Assembly: GCF_024323335.1 (NCBI RefSeq)
Contig: NC_066581.1
Location: 225,572,539-225,636,538, forward strand
DNA from: Lathyrus oleraceus
Lineage: Eukaryota > Streptophyta > Magnoliopsida > Fabales > Fabaceae
DNA length: 64,000 nucleotides
Direction: 5' to 3'
Shown here: in pieces, positions 10,376-21,322 of the stretch
Numbering within the stretch: position 1 is the stretch's first letter
Layout: each line of letters opens with the position of its first letter
Notes under the pieces: model-generated
What the model was told of the DNA's origin: nothing
Seen by the model: only the letters and a program-made list of their open reading frames with translations
Databases searched by the model: none
Position numbers and translations under genes: made by a program

Positions 10376-11699
10376 ATGACTGCATTCTGAGTCGTTCTGA
10401 ATCTCATCTCGTGCCAATGACTGGAAATTTTTGAAGGATAGGAAACAGTCCAATCACTCTTTCAGAAAGCTGATCATCTGGAGGATCTTGAAGACGGGCA
10501 AGTCATAGCAGAATTGGAACCCAATAGAAATCCATTTCACATTGCCATTAGATTAATTTCTATTTTTATCTATTGTGCGATTACCTCTTTCCAGGGATTG
10601 CTTCTTAATGTAAATGCCTATTCAGAGGCCATTCAATCAATAAAATCATGTTATTCAGTATATCTCTGTTTTCATTTTCATTTTACTGTTTTGTTTGCAA
10701 AAATGACGTCCGAATTTTTGATAAACATTGCATCATGACACATAAGGGCTTTACAGGTACATGCTTAATAAACATTTAAAATTGCTGTAAATTTTAAGTG
10801 CTTTGGATCGTCTATTCAGAACAGATACCCTCGGGGCATTTCCTTAAAATTCCCTGCAGATGATCGTGAATATCTTCCCCAGTGAAGTCACCAACAGACA
10901 AATTCGGTGTCTTATCCCTGCAGAGCTGATCAGAGCGTTGGATTCTTCAATCCCCATCAGTTTCTCACCACCGTACTTCCCCAAGCGGTTGTTTCAGGAC
11001 ATACACTCCCCAGTAGAGTTGATAGTACCAGACTACATATCCCCAACGGGGTTGACAGTGCCAGACTTTATCTTCCTAACAGAAGTGGCTGCTCCTTAGA
11101 GTTCGATGCCAGATCGATAATCCCAATGCCAGATCCATGGTTTCTTTCCTTGAAGCAGAACCTCGGTACCGTATCAGTGTTTGCTCCCCCTGCTGAGTCA
11201 TCTCTCGCAAATCGTGGTTGCCAGAACCATTGTAGCTTTCCTCAGCAGCAGGCTTCCAATGCCATTCTTTCCCCGATCAGAGTCTCGGTATGGCCAGAAC
11301 ACCGCATGGCTAGTCATCTCCCCACAGAGTTCTTTGCGCTGTGCATCTCCAACAGCCTTGCTAGGGTCCAGAAGATGGTGATCATTTCCCCAGTAGATCC
11401 CCTTGCCTCAGCTTGACATTCTACCCAGCATTTCGCATCCCTGCATGTAGAATCATATTGCATTGCATCCTTCCAAATCGCGTAGCATTTCCATTTTCAT
11501 GGAGCATTACGCCATTGAAAAATTCAAATATACGCATGTAAGCATAGAACATTCTCGGTATCCCAAGTGATAAGCTAGAAGTTGTTTCCAGTACTCAGAC
11601 TGAAGATTGTTCATGACTTACCTTTGTTATCCCCAGCAAGTGTCATTGGCCCATGCGCCGCCTCTGTTATCATTCCCTATTTCTGCCAATGCTGACAGG
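10376..11699 (+). other. 3' UTR of element B, non-coding
   Basis: No domain-bearing ORF. Within 10970-11110 a phrase of the type CCCCAGTAGAGTTGATAGTACCAGAC is repeated loosely, and CCCCAG or CCCCAA steps recur every 25-40 bases up to about 11650. The ORFs of 80-170 codons here are translations of this repeat-like sequence. Confidence 0.6.
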
Positions 11700-12140
11700 C
11701 ATGAAGTTTTCCGGTATCCAGACCGAAGTGGCATTCAGGCCAGTTTTCCGGTATCCAGACCGAAGTGGCATTCAGGCCAGTTTTCCGGTATCCAGACCGA
11801 AGTGGCATTCAGGCCAGTGTTCCGATGTTCAGATCGAAGAAGTTTCCGACGGTCAGATTGATGCGACTTGTGGCATTCAGGCCGATTTTCCGATATTCAG
11901 ATCGAAGTGGCATTCAGGCTAGTGTTCCGATATTCAGATCGAAGTGGCATTCAGGCTAGTTTTCCCGATATTCAGATCGAAGTGGCATTCAGGCCAAGTC
12001 TTTCCGATGTTCAGATCGAAGAAGTTTCCGACGTCCAGGTCGATGCAACTTGTGGCATTCAGGCCAATTTTCCGATGTTCAGATCGAAGTCATTTCCAGT
12101 ATTCAGACTGATGAGCGGCATTCAGGCCATGGTTATTTCT
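11700..12140 (+). repeat. 37 bp tandem repeat in the 3' UTR of element B
   Basis: The unit GTGGCATTCAGGCCAGTTTT followed by CCGGTATCCAGACCGAA repeats with a 37-base period in the first copies (GCATTCAGG at 11731, 11768 and 11805). About ten further copies are degenerate, with GTATCC changing to GATATTC or GATGTTC. The array opens all frames, which explains the overlapping ORFs. Confidence 0.92.
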
Positions 12141-12384
12141 GTGTTACCATTTATTTTGGTATCCAAGTTAACATTCTTTTTCGGTATTCAGACTGACTTT
12201 CACCGTACCAGACGGATTCTTCTTTCAAGACCACCTCTTTGCCGATTCTGACAGACATTGTTACTTCACTTCACTTCAGTGCAAATTTTTGGGCTTTTAT
12301 TGTATTCAATCCCTTGATACCTCGAAAGCACGAAAGCAGCTGTCATCTTCTTTCCGGGTCTCCAGTTGATTGAATAGGAGCAGC

Positions 12385-14016
12385 TGTAATACCCCAAAAT
12401 TTACCCTACATTTTTCCTGAAAAACGAAAAAAAAAATGAAAAAAAAAATTAATTAATTAATTAATTAATTAATTAAATAAATAAATAAATAAAATATAAC
12501 AAATTATTTTGGACTTGGGTCTCCCTCATTTGAGCCCACTATCCACGAAAATCAGTCTATAAATACTGAAGTTTCAGTAGAGGAAAACACACTTGGAGTT
12601 ACACTGGGAGATTCACTGGAAAAAGATAGTGAGAGAAAGAAGACAAAACAAAGGGGGATTTTGAGGAAAAACAAAACACTCTGAGGTTTCCTTGGAACAA
12701 AACCCTGAGGAAAAAGATAGTGAGAGAAGACCTGACAGAGAACTCAGAGCAGCCTCCAAACCCTGAAGGGAACTCAACTTGTAAACCTCACGGGTGCAAC
12801 TCAATTTCAATCAAGCTCTCCAATCAGGTTTTCCCTATATCCATCATCTTTATGCCTTTAATTTGAATGCTCTAAATGTATGAGGTATTATGGGTGAATT
12901 TGATACCTTTTTTGTGAGCCTTTTGTGAATTTTGATGGAATTATTCATGTGGTTACATTTTGATTTAGGGGCAACTCTGGGTTACCCTATTTTGTTTCTC
13001 TAACCTGTCTTTGTGTTGCCATGGCATTGTTTTCCCTGGATTTCACCTTGTTTGTCTAACATTTCTGTTGAGTTTTCGCGAGGGCTCACATACTCTTGCA
13101 GGGATACCATCCGGAGGTTTATCCTGATTAATTGTATTGACTGATTTTCTTTGATGGTCTAGCTGGAGAGATCTCAGGGTTGCTAATCCTTTAATTGCTG
13201 TAACTTCGGATCTTTATCCGTGTGGTAATTTTTTCCTTTTCTCGTACTTTATCGCTTTCTTAGCTGGAAGACCTCGATAGGAGGCAATGTTTGAGCCCCT
13301 TGGTGGCATTTTACTTTGAGATACATGTTTTGTGTTTTGTATTCATATCCCCACATGTAGCGCGGTTCCTTCGTCAAGGACTGCCTGTTTGCCCTCGAGC
13401 ATCCCAAACCCTAAAACCCAAAGCAACACATTTACTCCTTCTACTACAGGCGAGTAAGTCTCCAAAGGTCGAGCATCCGGTAGATTGCGTAGTGACGTCG
13501 TTCGTCCAAAACCCAATCCATAACCCCGTAGTTAGCCGAACTACGGCTTGCTCTGATTCTCATTCCAGATGAGATACGTAGGCATAAGACGCGATGTCTT
13601 AGCGAGCACACACCCCCCAACCCATAGGTCAGCCGAGCTACGAAGACTCTGATTCTCATATTCAGATGAGATACGTATGCAGTGGATGCAACATCCGCGC
13701 GAGTCATTTTCATGTAACCCTTTTTTGTTTTTTTGGCAAACAGCACAAGATAAACCCACACCCTTTAGACAAGAACTACAAAAGTGGATCCCGTAGAGTA
13801 CTACGGATGCGTAGGGGTGCTAATACCTTCCCTTCGCATAACCGACTCCCGAACCCAAGATTTGGTTACGAGACCCCGTCTTGTCCTTTCCTTTTCAGGT
13901 TTACTTCGAGCGTTTCCTTTCCCTCCTTTGGGATGAATAACGCACGGTGGCGACTCTTTTGTCTTTTTCTTTCGCCGGTTGTTTTTTTTTCGCACTGTAT
14001 TTTTCAGGTTGCGACA
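12385..14016 (+). mobile_element. 3' LTR of element B
   Basis: 1632 bases, TGTAATACCCC to GCGACA, near-identical to 2575-4248. The preceding GATTGAATAGGAGCAGC is the only candidate polypurine tract and is weak. The following GTAGC (14017-14021) is the right TSD. A 262-codon ORF that seems to start inside this LTR at 13666 is the gag frame of A running backwards into LTR sequence. Confidence 0.95.
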
Positions 14017-14021
14017 GTAGC
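14017..14021. repeat. Right TSD of element B (GTAGC)
   Basis: A direct repeat of 2570-2574. Removing B and one copy rejoins A's leader, and the frame reads through without a stop into gag. Confidence 0.95.
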
Positions 14022-14064
14022 TCGTCCGCACAGATACTTTACCAGACGCAACAAACTCAGACTG

Positions 14065-15791
14065 ATGGATTCGTCCAACGCTGACATCCTCGAGCTGAAA
14101 GAGAAGATGAGTGAGTTGATCAACGCCATGCAAGGGTTCGCCTTGGGGCAGAAAGCACTCGTCGAGAAGGTGGAAAAGCTTGAGCTGGCTTCGGTGGCCA
14201 ATAATGGCAATAGTCAAGAGGGTAACTCCAACAATGGGCCTGGAGGTTCTAGAGGCGGTAGCGATCCCAGAAAGAAAGCAACTAGAGGTGGTGTAGTCAT
14301 CAACAATGGCGGTGGTCTTGGTTTTGCTGCAGGCAGTGGCCCAGGTCATTGTGGCAACATTCTGAAGGAAACTCAGTTTGCTCCTTTCTTTGGGGTTGTG
14401 GAGGATAAAGAGGAGGATCAGTTCTCTCTGCTGAATGAGCAGTTCGGTCAATAAGGTGTTCAACCACCGAACAAAGAGATTCAGGTACTAGCAGAAAAGA
14501 TCAAGGCTTTGGAAAGCCATACCACTCCTGGGACCATTAACATGACAAATATGGGGATGGTTGAGGGGATTGTGATTCCACAGAAGTTCAAGGTGCCCAT
14601 GTTTGATAAGTACAATGGAAGTTCTTTCCCGGAAACTCATCTTCAGGCCTTTGTTCGAAAGATATCTGCCTACACCATGGATCAAAAGCTCTGGATGTAC
14701 TTTTTCCAGGATAGCTTATCTGGCGGGTCTCTCGAGTGGTACACCAAGCTGAGATCGTCAGATATAAAGAGCTGGCAGGATTTGGGGGATGCTTTCTTCA
14801 AACAATACCAATTTAACACTGACATGGCACCAAGCCGTACCCAGTTGCAGGGTATGTCTCAAAAGCCGAGCGAGGGGTTCAAAGAGTATGCACAAAGGTG
14901 GAGAGAGTTGGCTGCCAGAGTTTAACCCCCATTGGTGGATCGGGAGATGTCAGACTTGTTCATGGGTACTCGTCAGGGGACTTTTGCTGAAAGGATGGTG
15001 GGATGTCCAGTTACTGGTTTTGCGGATATAGTAGTGGCTGGTGAAAGGATTGAAAGCTGGTTGAAAATGGGAAAAATACAAGGAAATGCTCCGTCGTCTG
15101 GAGTGAAGAAGCCCTTCGGAAATGGTCAGCGCAAGAAAGAGGGTGACTCGAGTGTTGTGTATGCTCAAAGAGGACACGGCATGGATCATTACTACTAGCA
15201 TACTGCTGCAGTAACAATTCCTGGTGGTAATCAACCTGCACAACAGCAACAGCAACCACCTCAGCAGAGAACACAAAAGGCTGGGTACCAAGTTAGAGGA
15301 AGGATGGTAGATCACCAGTTTGATAGGCCACCCATGACGTATGCCCTGCTGTTGAAGAAGTTGAGGGATCTCGGGTTGGTACAGTTGAGGACGTTAGCTC
15401 CGTTAAGACCAGATCAGAGGCCTGCAAGTTATGATGAGAACGCCAAGTGTGAGTTCCATTCTGGTGCTCCCGGGCACAATGTTGAGAGTTGTAAAGCCTT
15501 TAAGCATGTTATTCAAGATTTGATGGATTCCAAAGCCATTAATTTTGCACCATCGCCGAATGTTAATGCTAATCCCATGCCGACGCATAGTCAGATGACG
15601 GTGAATGTAATTTCAGGGGATAAAAGTAAAATCTGGGTGACGGATTTGGATCAGTTGAGGACCCTAATGGCCGTGGGTGAAGAGACTGACAGTGACTGCG
15701 AGCTCGACTCATGGATAAAATCGTGCGTACCAGGAATGGAGATCCAGAACTGGAAAGCCAAAAAGATCATCACTGTCACTCTGCGTGAAGA
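14065..15791 (+). pseudogene. gag: gag of element A with three in-frame stops
   Basis: One reading frame from ATG 14065, about 575 codons, broken by stops at 14452, 14923 and 15196. The last two stand at likely Gln codons. Order: coiled-coil N-terminus (ILELKEKMSELINAM), Gly/Asn linker, capsid core (KVPMFDKYNG, FFQDSLSGGSLEWY, FKEYAQRWRELAARV), a Gln-rich stretch, then a zinc-knuckle variant CEFHSGAPGHNVESC. The protease is missing: after NVISGDKSKI the frame passes to the post-protease acidic tail (DSDCELDSW). It ends at the intron donor GA|GTAAT. The frame is also open upstream of the ATG and encodes HRYFTRRN. Confidence 0.88.
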
Positions 15792-15955
15792 GTAATATTT
15801 CTGTTTATTAATTCTGTTTGCATGAAAGCCATACGTTTTGCCCGAAACGTAATGGTCCATTGTAAGGGCCACCTCATGTGTTTCATTTTGCATTATTTGC
15901 ATCATTAATAAACGGATGTTTTTCACATTAAAAGCGAATACCCGTTATTCTCTTT
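15792..15955 (+). other. Start of the pro-RT intron of element A, truncated
   Basis: GTAATATTTCTGTTTATT matches the start of B's intron, including the phrase ACGT-AATG-TCCATTGTA-GGGCC. Similarity fades near 15950, before RT is reached, so element A is cut here by the hAT or by a rearrangement. RT, integrase and 3' LTR of A are not found in the window. Confidence 0.7.
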
Positions 15956-16129
15956 AAAAAAATCTTTTTCACTCATGATGATATAATTTAAAAAAAGTAC
16001 TCATACATCCTAATACTACTAAAATCTAATAAAGTCTTTGTTAAATAATATATGTAAAAACACAATTGCATTGCATAAAAATCACTATCATTATCCTACA
16101 TCCAATAATTAAATTCAACAAACCTTAAA

Positions 16130-16215
16130 TTAAATATCACGAATTCAACATAAGTTCAACACCACAAATTCAACAAAAGTTCAACTCCATAAATTCAACA
16201 AAAGTTATTATGAAA
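16130..16215. repeat. AAATTCAACA repeat, three copies
   Basis: The phrase AATTCAACAAAAGTTCAAC, followed by CACCATA-type linkers, recurs three times with a period of about 28-30 bases downstream of the transposase stop. The rest of 15960-16283 is AT-rich and shows nothing recognisable. Confidence 0.7.
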
Positions 16216-16283
16216 GAATTCATAAATAGTTTTATCTAACACAAAAATCTCTAAATTCTCTACAAACATAAAAGATGCACTCA

Positions 16284-19083
16284 TCAATCTTCATCTACGT
16301 CATGAACATATGATGCTTCAGTTGTAATACTTTTCGCCAAGCTTCCATCATCATTATCTTCATCATCACCCACTACATCTATAAAAAATATTAAGTGTAA
16401 GTAACAAAATTATAAGAATCACAAAGTATTAAAAGAAACTTTAATATTTGATTATGTACCAAAACTGTTGAAACCGTGAAGCCAACTGCGAGTACAAATC
16501 AATGCCTCTACATTCTTCGACAACAAGCGACTTCTATATTTGTTTAGAATGATCGAACCAATACTGAAAGCAGATTCAGATGCAACAGTAGTAATAGGGA
16601 TGCCTAACGAATCACGGGCCAATAAAGATAACTCTTTAAACCTATTCCAATTCTCCTTCCACCATTGAAGAACATTCAAGTCATCAAAATTTTGATAACT
16701 TAAATCCACACTTGCCTCATCCAAATAAACATCAAGTTGAGACTTTCCGGTCTCTGTTGCAAGTTGTTGTTTGTGTGCTTTCAAATCCTATTATAATAAA
16801 AAGGAAAAGAATAGAGACATGTTACAACATGTAACAATTGACAACGTTTAACAACATGTAACAATTAACAACGTTTAACAACATGTAACATATTAAAACA
16901 ATCAAATTTAGACAGCATTTAGCAGCATGTTTGTAACATTAACAGTAACATATTTGTCAATTTACAGCATGTTATAACAACATTTAACAGCATGTTTCTT
17001 ACATTAAACAACCTCATGTATAACAATTTACAGCACTTTATAACATCATTTAACAGCATGTAACAATTTATAGCATGTTTCTTACATTTAACAGCAGCAT
17101 ATTTGGCAATTTACAGCATGTTATAACAACATTTAACAACATGTAACAGTTTACAGCATATTTCTTACATTTAACAGCAGCATATTTGGCAATTTACAGC
17201 ATGTTATAACAACATTTAACAGCATGTAACAATTTACAACATGTTTCTTACATTTAACAGCAGCATATTTGACAATTTGTAGTATGTTATAATAGTATTT
17301 AACAGCATGTAACAATTGACAGCATGTTTCTTATATTTAACAGCAGCATATTTGGCAATTTAGAGCATGTTATTAAAGCGTTTAACAACATGTAACATAT
17401 TAAAGCAAGTTAATAATTAGAGGAGGCTACATACATTGAACAAACTTTTAGTTAACGCGTGTGAACTTGATTCCCCTCTAGTGATGGAAGATGGAGTTTG
17501 AGAGGTTGTAGAAGACGAAGTATGAAGGCGACGATACATCTCAAAGAGAGTGTACAATTTCTGCTTGATTTCATTTGTTTTAATTGTTGAGGTAAGTGGA
17601 TCAACTTTTTCATACATGTATTCCAAAGAGGTAAGCTTAATCCTTGGGTCAAGAACCGCTCCTAGAGCAAGAACCACACTATAATCACTCAAATACTTCT
17701 CAAACTTGATCATCATTCTTTCAGCCATGTCTCTTATAAGAGTGTCTTCATCTTTGATGCTTGCCATCAAAACACACTGAATTTTCCAAATTTGCAAAAA
17801 ATACAAATTGGAAGTAGGATGAGACGTTACGGAAATTAAGTTTGTTGTCTCATAAAATGGCAACAAGAATGTGCATATCTTATCTCCTCTTTTCCAATCT
17901 TCTACGGAAGGGAAAACCTTATAATTATCATCATGAAAACTAAGGCTTGCAAATACACATTGGTACTTCAATGCACTTTGAAGCATCAAATAAGTAGAAT
18001 TCCATCTAGTGGAAACATCGTAAGATAAACCAGCCAATGTTTCAATACCGCCAATGAGTTCAATGCATTCCTTGAATTTTTTCATTCTACCCCAGAGCCC
18101 TTCACATATTTGACACTTTCCCTAATCTTTTCCAATGCATCACCAATTACTTTCAAACCCTCTTGCACAATCAAATTTAAAACATGCGCTGAGCAACGAA
18201 CATGAAAGAACTCTCCCTCAGATGATAACCAGTTTTGCAAGACAAGTTGTCTTTTCAAATGAGCTTGCATCACGTCATTAGCAGAAGCATTATCTAATGT
18301 GAGTGAAAAAATCTTCTTCTCAATTCCCCAATCTGATAAAAAGTCAAGAATCTTTTTTGACATTTCAGACCCCGTGTGTGGAGGAGGCATATGACAAAAG
18401 TTTAGAATCTTACTCTTCAAATTCCAATTGGAATCAACATAATGAGCAGTCAGGCAAATATAACCTTCACTTGTACAAGCTGTCCACATATCAGAAGTTA
18501 GTGAAATTCTAGAGGGAATATTAGCTAACTCCTTATTAAGAGCTTCTTTCTTTGTCTTGAATATTTCATCAACATCAGCCTTAGCGGTATTTCTTGAAAT
18601 AGGAGAAAATTCAGGGTTCAAATATTTCATCCAATCCCTAATTTTTTGAAACTCCACAAATTTATACGGTAAATCATGTGCAATGATTGCAGTAACACAC
18701 ATTGATCTAGAAACCTTTTTATCTATTGTAAGATTCTTGAGTCTACCTTGCAAGTCCATCATTACTTGACCTACATCAGCATATTTGATTTTAGTGCACT
18801 TCTTCATATGACGATTCAAACTCGTGGTACCATATTTCCTATCGCCACCCTTCAAAATCTTTGAACAACCATTGCACTTAGCCAATAGATTCCCATCTTT
18901 ATCCGCCCCAAGTTTAGTAAACACTTTCCAACAATCAGCACTTGATGTTTTGGCCTTCTTAGACTTAGGTAAAACATCATCTTCAATTCTTCTTAGTTCA
19001 TTTACGCCTTGAATTGTTTCATTCTCTAAATCAACCACATTCACTTCATCTATAATTTCATTACCAATGGTTTCTGAATCCAT
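16284..19083 (-). pseudogene. hAT transposase (BED zinc finger, RICESLEEPER type), frameshifted
   Basis: Read on the minus strand from ATG 19083. The N-terminal BED zinc finger shows C-x2-C in LLAKCNGCSK and a His-x-x-x-Cys pattern in LNRHMKKC. The catalytic domain includes SLTSDMWTA and FHVRCSAHVLNL. A frameshift near 18093 joins ECIELIGG and VSTRWNSTYLML in another frame. Splice-like borders give introns 17434-16788 and 16459-16379, and the joins keep frame. The C-terminal dimerisation domain follows in 16787-16460 ([25 protein letters not shown]), and a short acidic last exon ends with TGA at 16284. About 680 residues, a normal length for the family. Only one clear frameshift. Confidence 0.9.
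16835..17405. repeat. 83 bp minisatellite inside the transposase intron
   Basis: Units containing ACAGCAGCATATTTGGCAA and ACAGCATGTTATAACAAC recur at exactly 83 bases (ACAGCAGCAT starts at 17091, 17174, 17257 and 17340), with two or three more degenerate copies to the left. The array fills almost the whole 647-base intron 17434-16788. Confidence 0.9.
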
Positions 19084-20340
19084 TTCATTTATCACCTATG
19101 TATCCAAATAAAAGAAATTAAAATAACATTATAAAACATGCAATCTTAATCTTCCAATTATACATGCACCAAACAAGAACAGTAATATATTAACATTTCA
19201 ACAAATATATTAAATTGCTCAAACATGCCACTTTTACAATGCATGACATATTGATATTCCTAATGGTGCACATGAATTTTTAGATAGTTAACAACACAAG
19301 CTGGCTTTGAATCGTTTGAAAGAAAGTAATAACAATGCCCATATTCTACAGTGAACAACAATGACAGCAAAACCGGCAGCGGGCCAAGCAATGTGCGACG
19401 AGACTAATTTGACTTACAAGCCCGAACCGTCAACAACTAAAAAAAACTTAATCAAGCTTAACATAATAGGGTTATAGTTTTTCCATACAGCAACAACAGT
19501 CTAACATTCTAACAGACTTGATACCTAAACATTCATTCAACAGAAATGGAGGCAAGGTCATGACAGAAAATCATTTGAGCCCTGCATAATTTCATTTGAC
19601 AGAACATTAACATTCCCCGCAGTATCAGTTAAGCGTAAATCCAAACTGAAGTTAAAACCAAATTAAAGTTAAATTTAAACTCAAATGCAAATCCATTTCA
19701 TTTCTAACCAATTCTTCATTTCTAACTAACTAATGAATTCGAGTTTCATTTTCTAACTAACTTATAGAAACCATCTCTATATATTCAATCAACATTGCAA
19801 TCATGAGGAATAAAAAATCACAAATCACAAATCACAACCTCTTTTCACCATTTCACGATTCACTCTCATTCATCTTCTCCACATGACACAACCTCTAGAA
19901 GCTGTAAATTGAAAGCAACAAAACAGAATCTATTTGTTCGATAACTTGTTAAGGCCCATAACATCCTGCGATCTATTTGTTTGATACTACTGTAGAGCAA
20001 TGTTTCTTTAATCCGCCATTACTCTAACTGATCTGCTCTAACCGTTTCTGTAATTTATTTTATCAAAAACAAAATTCAGAAATTTCATCTATGTGGTCGA
20101 AGAAGAGAAAGCTAAAAATTACCTGAACAGTGTGACCGACAAAGAGAGAGGCCATATCGATGAAGAGAGAGGTGAGACTGGTGGAGAGTGAAACCGTTTG
20201 TGAGGCTGCTGAAGAGATAGATGTAATTTCCAGTGAAAGAGAATAGCTCAGTGCCTCAGTTTGAAAGAAGAGATGAGAGAATGAGAGATCAATGTAAACC
20301 TAATTTTGGTATGGATGGGCCTAAGATTATTTGTTCTTAA
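19084..20340 (-). other. 5' UTR and upstream intron of the hAT transposase
   Basis: No ORF of interest. A good donor CAG|GTAATTTTT at 20123 and an acceptor ACATAG|GTGATAAATG at 19096 (minus strand) suggest a 5' UTR intron of about 1 kb ending 12 bases before the start codon. The leader exon (20124 to about 20300) is GAGA-rich. Confidence 0.55.
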
Positions 20341-20513
20341 TTTATACCCGCCCGCGGGCTGCCCGCGACCGCCCTAGGCCCGACCCGTTTTTTTGTGGGG
20401 CAGGACGGGGCGGACATACATAACTATGTGGGTACAAAATCCAGGCCCGACCCGCCAAAAATGAAGGGTAAAACGGGCATGGCCCGTGGGCCGGGCCCAT
20501 TTTGCCACCCCTA

Positions 20514-21200
20514 GTTTTTACTGGTAGAAAGATGCAAGAATTTGCAAAGGAAATGGGTTTCAAATTATTAACATCCACACCCTATTATGCTCAAGCCAAT
20601 GGGCAAGTTGAAGCAGCCAATAAAGTAATAATTGGTTTAATCAAAAAGCATGTAGGGAAGAAGCCAAAAAATTGGCATAAAACTTTAGATCAAGCACTTT
20701 GGGCTTGTCGAACCTCCCCTAAATAAGCTACTAACACTACACCTTTCCAACTTACATTTGGACATGATGCAGTATTACCTGTCGAAATCTACTTGCAATC
20801 AGTGAGAATCCAAAGACAAGGAGAAATTCCATCTGACCTATATTGGGAAATGATGATGAATGAACTGGTTGGTTTGGACGAAGAAAGGTTACATGCATTA
20901 GAAGTATTAAGAAGACAGAAGGAGAGGGTAGCAAGAGCATACAATAAGAGGGTCGAAGGTAAAACTTTCATTATGAATGATTTAGTTTAGAAAGTTATAT
21001 TACCTATGGATCGAAAGAACAAAACATTAGGAAAATGGTCTCCACATTGGGAAGGACCTTTTCGAAATTTAAAAGCATTTTCAAATAATGCATACGAAAT
21101 AGAAGAACTAGCAGAGGATCAAAGAATCCTAAAAGTAAATGGGAAATACTTAAAGAAATATAAACCATTTGTGCATGAAGTTAAAATCATAACAACGTAG
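20514..21200 (+). pseudogene. pol: Integrase 3' part of Tat element D
   Basis: One frame beginning directly at the hAT terminus with VFTGRKMQEFAKEMG. The third catalytic residue is in NGQVEAANKVI. The C-terminal module follows (LPMDRKNKTLGKWSPHWEGP) and it ends at 21200. Stops at 20724 (expected Glu) and 20988 (expected Trp) break it. It differs clearly from the integrases of B and F, so D is another Tat family. The first part of integrase and all upstream domains are absent left of the hAT. Confidence 0.88.
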
Positions 21201-21322
21201 TAAGCAAAGAACTATCATAGCCAAGATGGTGAATATATTTAACTTCAAATTTTGCCAAGATGGCTTTGTCTTAATCAAATTACAAACAAACAAAGGTCGA
21301 ATAGAATGAATACAAGTGAAAA

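Larger units (their letters stand above)
2575..14016 (+). mobile_element. Element B: complete Tat-clade LTR retrotransposon, 11.4 kb
   Basis: Two near-identical LTRs (2575-4248 and 12385-14016), each starting TGTAATACCCC and ending GCGACA, flank a primer site, leader, gag remnant, spliced pol, a repeat-bearing 3' UTR and a purine stretch. The element is bounded by GTAGC duplications. Pol has the Tat order RT, RNase H, second RNase H, integrase without chromodomain. There is no ORF1 like that of Ogre F. Capsid and protease coding are deleted, so B needs those proteins from a relative. High LTR similarity and one pol frameshift suggest recent insertion. Confidence 0.95.
15960..20513 (-). mobile_element. 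hAT (Ac-like) DNA transposon with one terminus
   Basis: A minus-strand transposase gene with introns plus a typical GC-rich 5' subterminal region (20341-20513) ending in the hAT-like terminus TAGGGGTGGCAAAATGGGCC, read on the minus strand from 20513. The subterminal block repeats GCCCGACCCG. No matching terminus is seen at the left, where AT-rich DNA runs directly into element A's intron. The 3' end is probably lost, so the left boundary is approximate and no 8 bp TSD can be shown. Confidence 0.85.

Noticed and set aside
11607..12251. Overlapping ORFs rich in FRYPDRSGIQASF-type repeats as a repeat protein gene
   Set aside because: They are translations of the 37 bp 3' UTR array. A 37-base period is not a multiple of three, so all three frames look alike.
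14..14016. Ogre assignment for element B
   Set aside because: LTRs are only 1.65 kb and there is no ORF1 before gag. I keep it as a Tat-clade element near Ogre, without the Ogre name.
13666..14064. ORF start at 13666 as the gag start of element A
   Set aside because: It lies in B's 3' LTR and crosses the insertion boundary at 14016. It is the gag frame running into unrelated LTR sequence by chance.
15905..15925. GTTTTTCA as the partner of GTTTTTAC at 20514 (8 bp TSD of the hAT)
   Set aside because: Not identical, not next to a hAT terminus, and explained as element A intron sequence.
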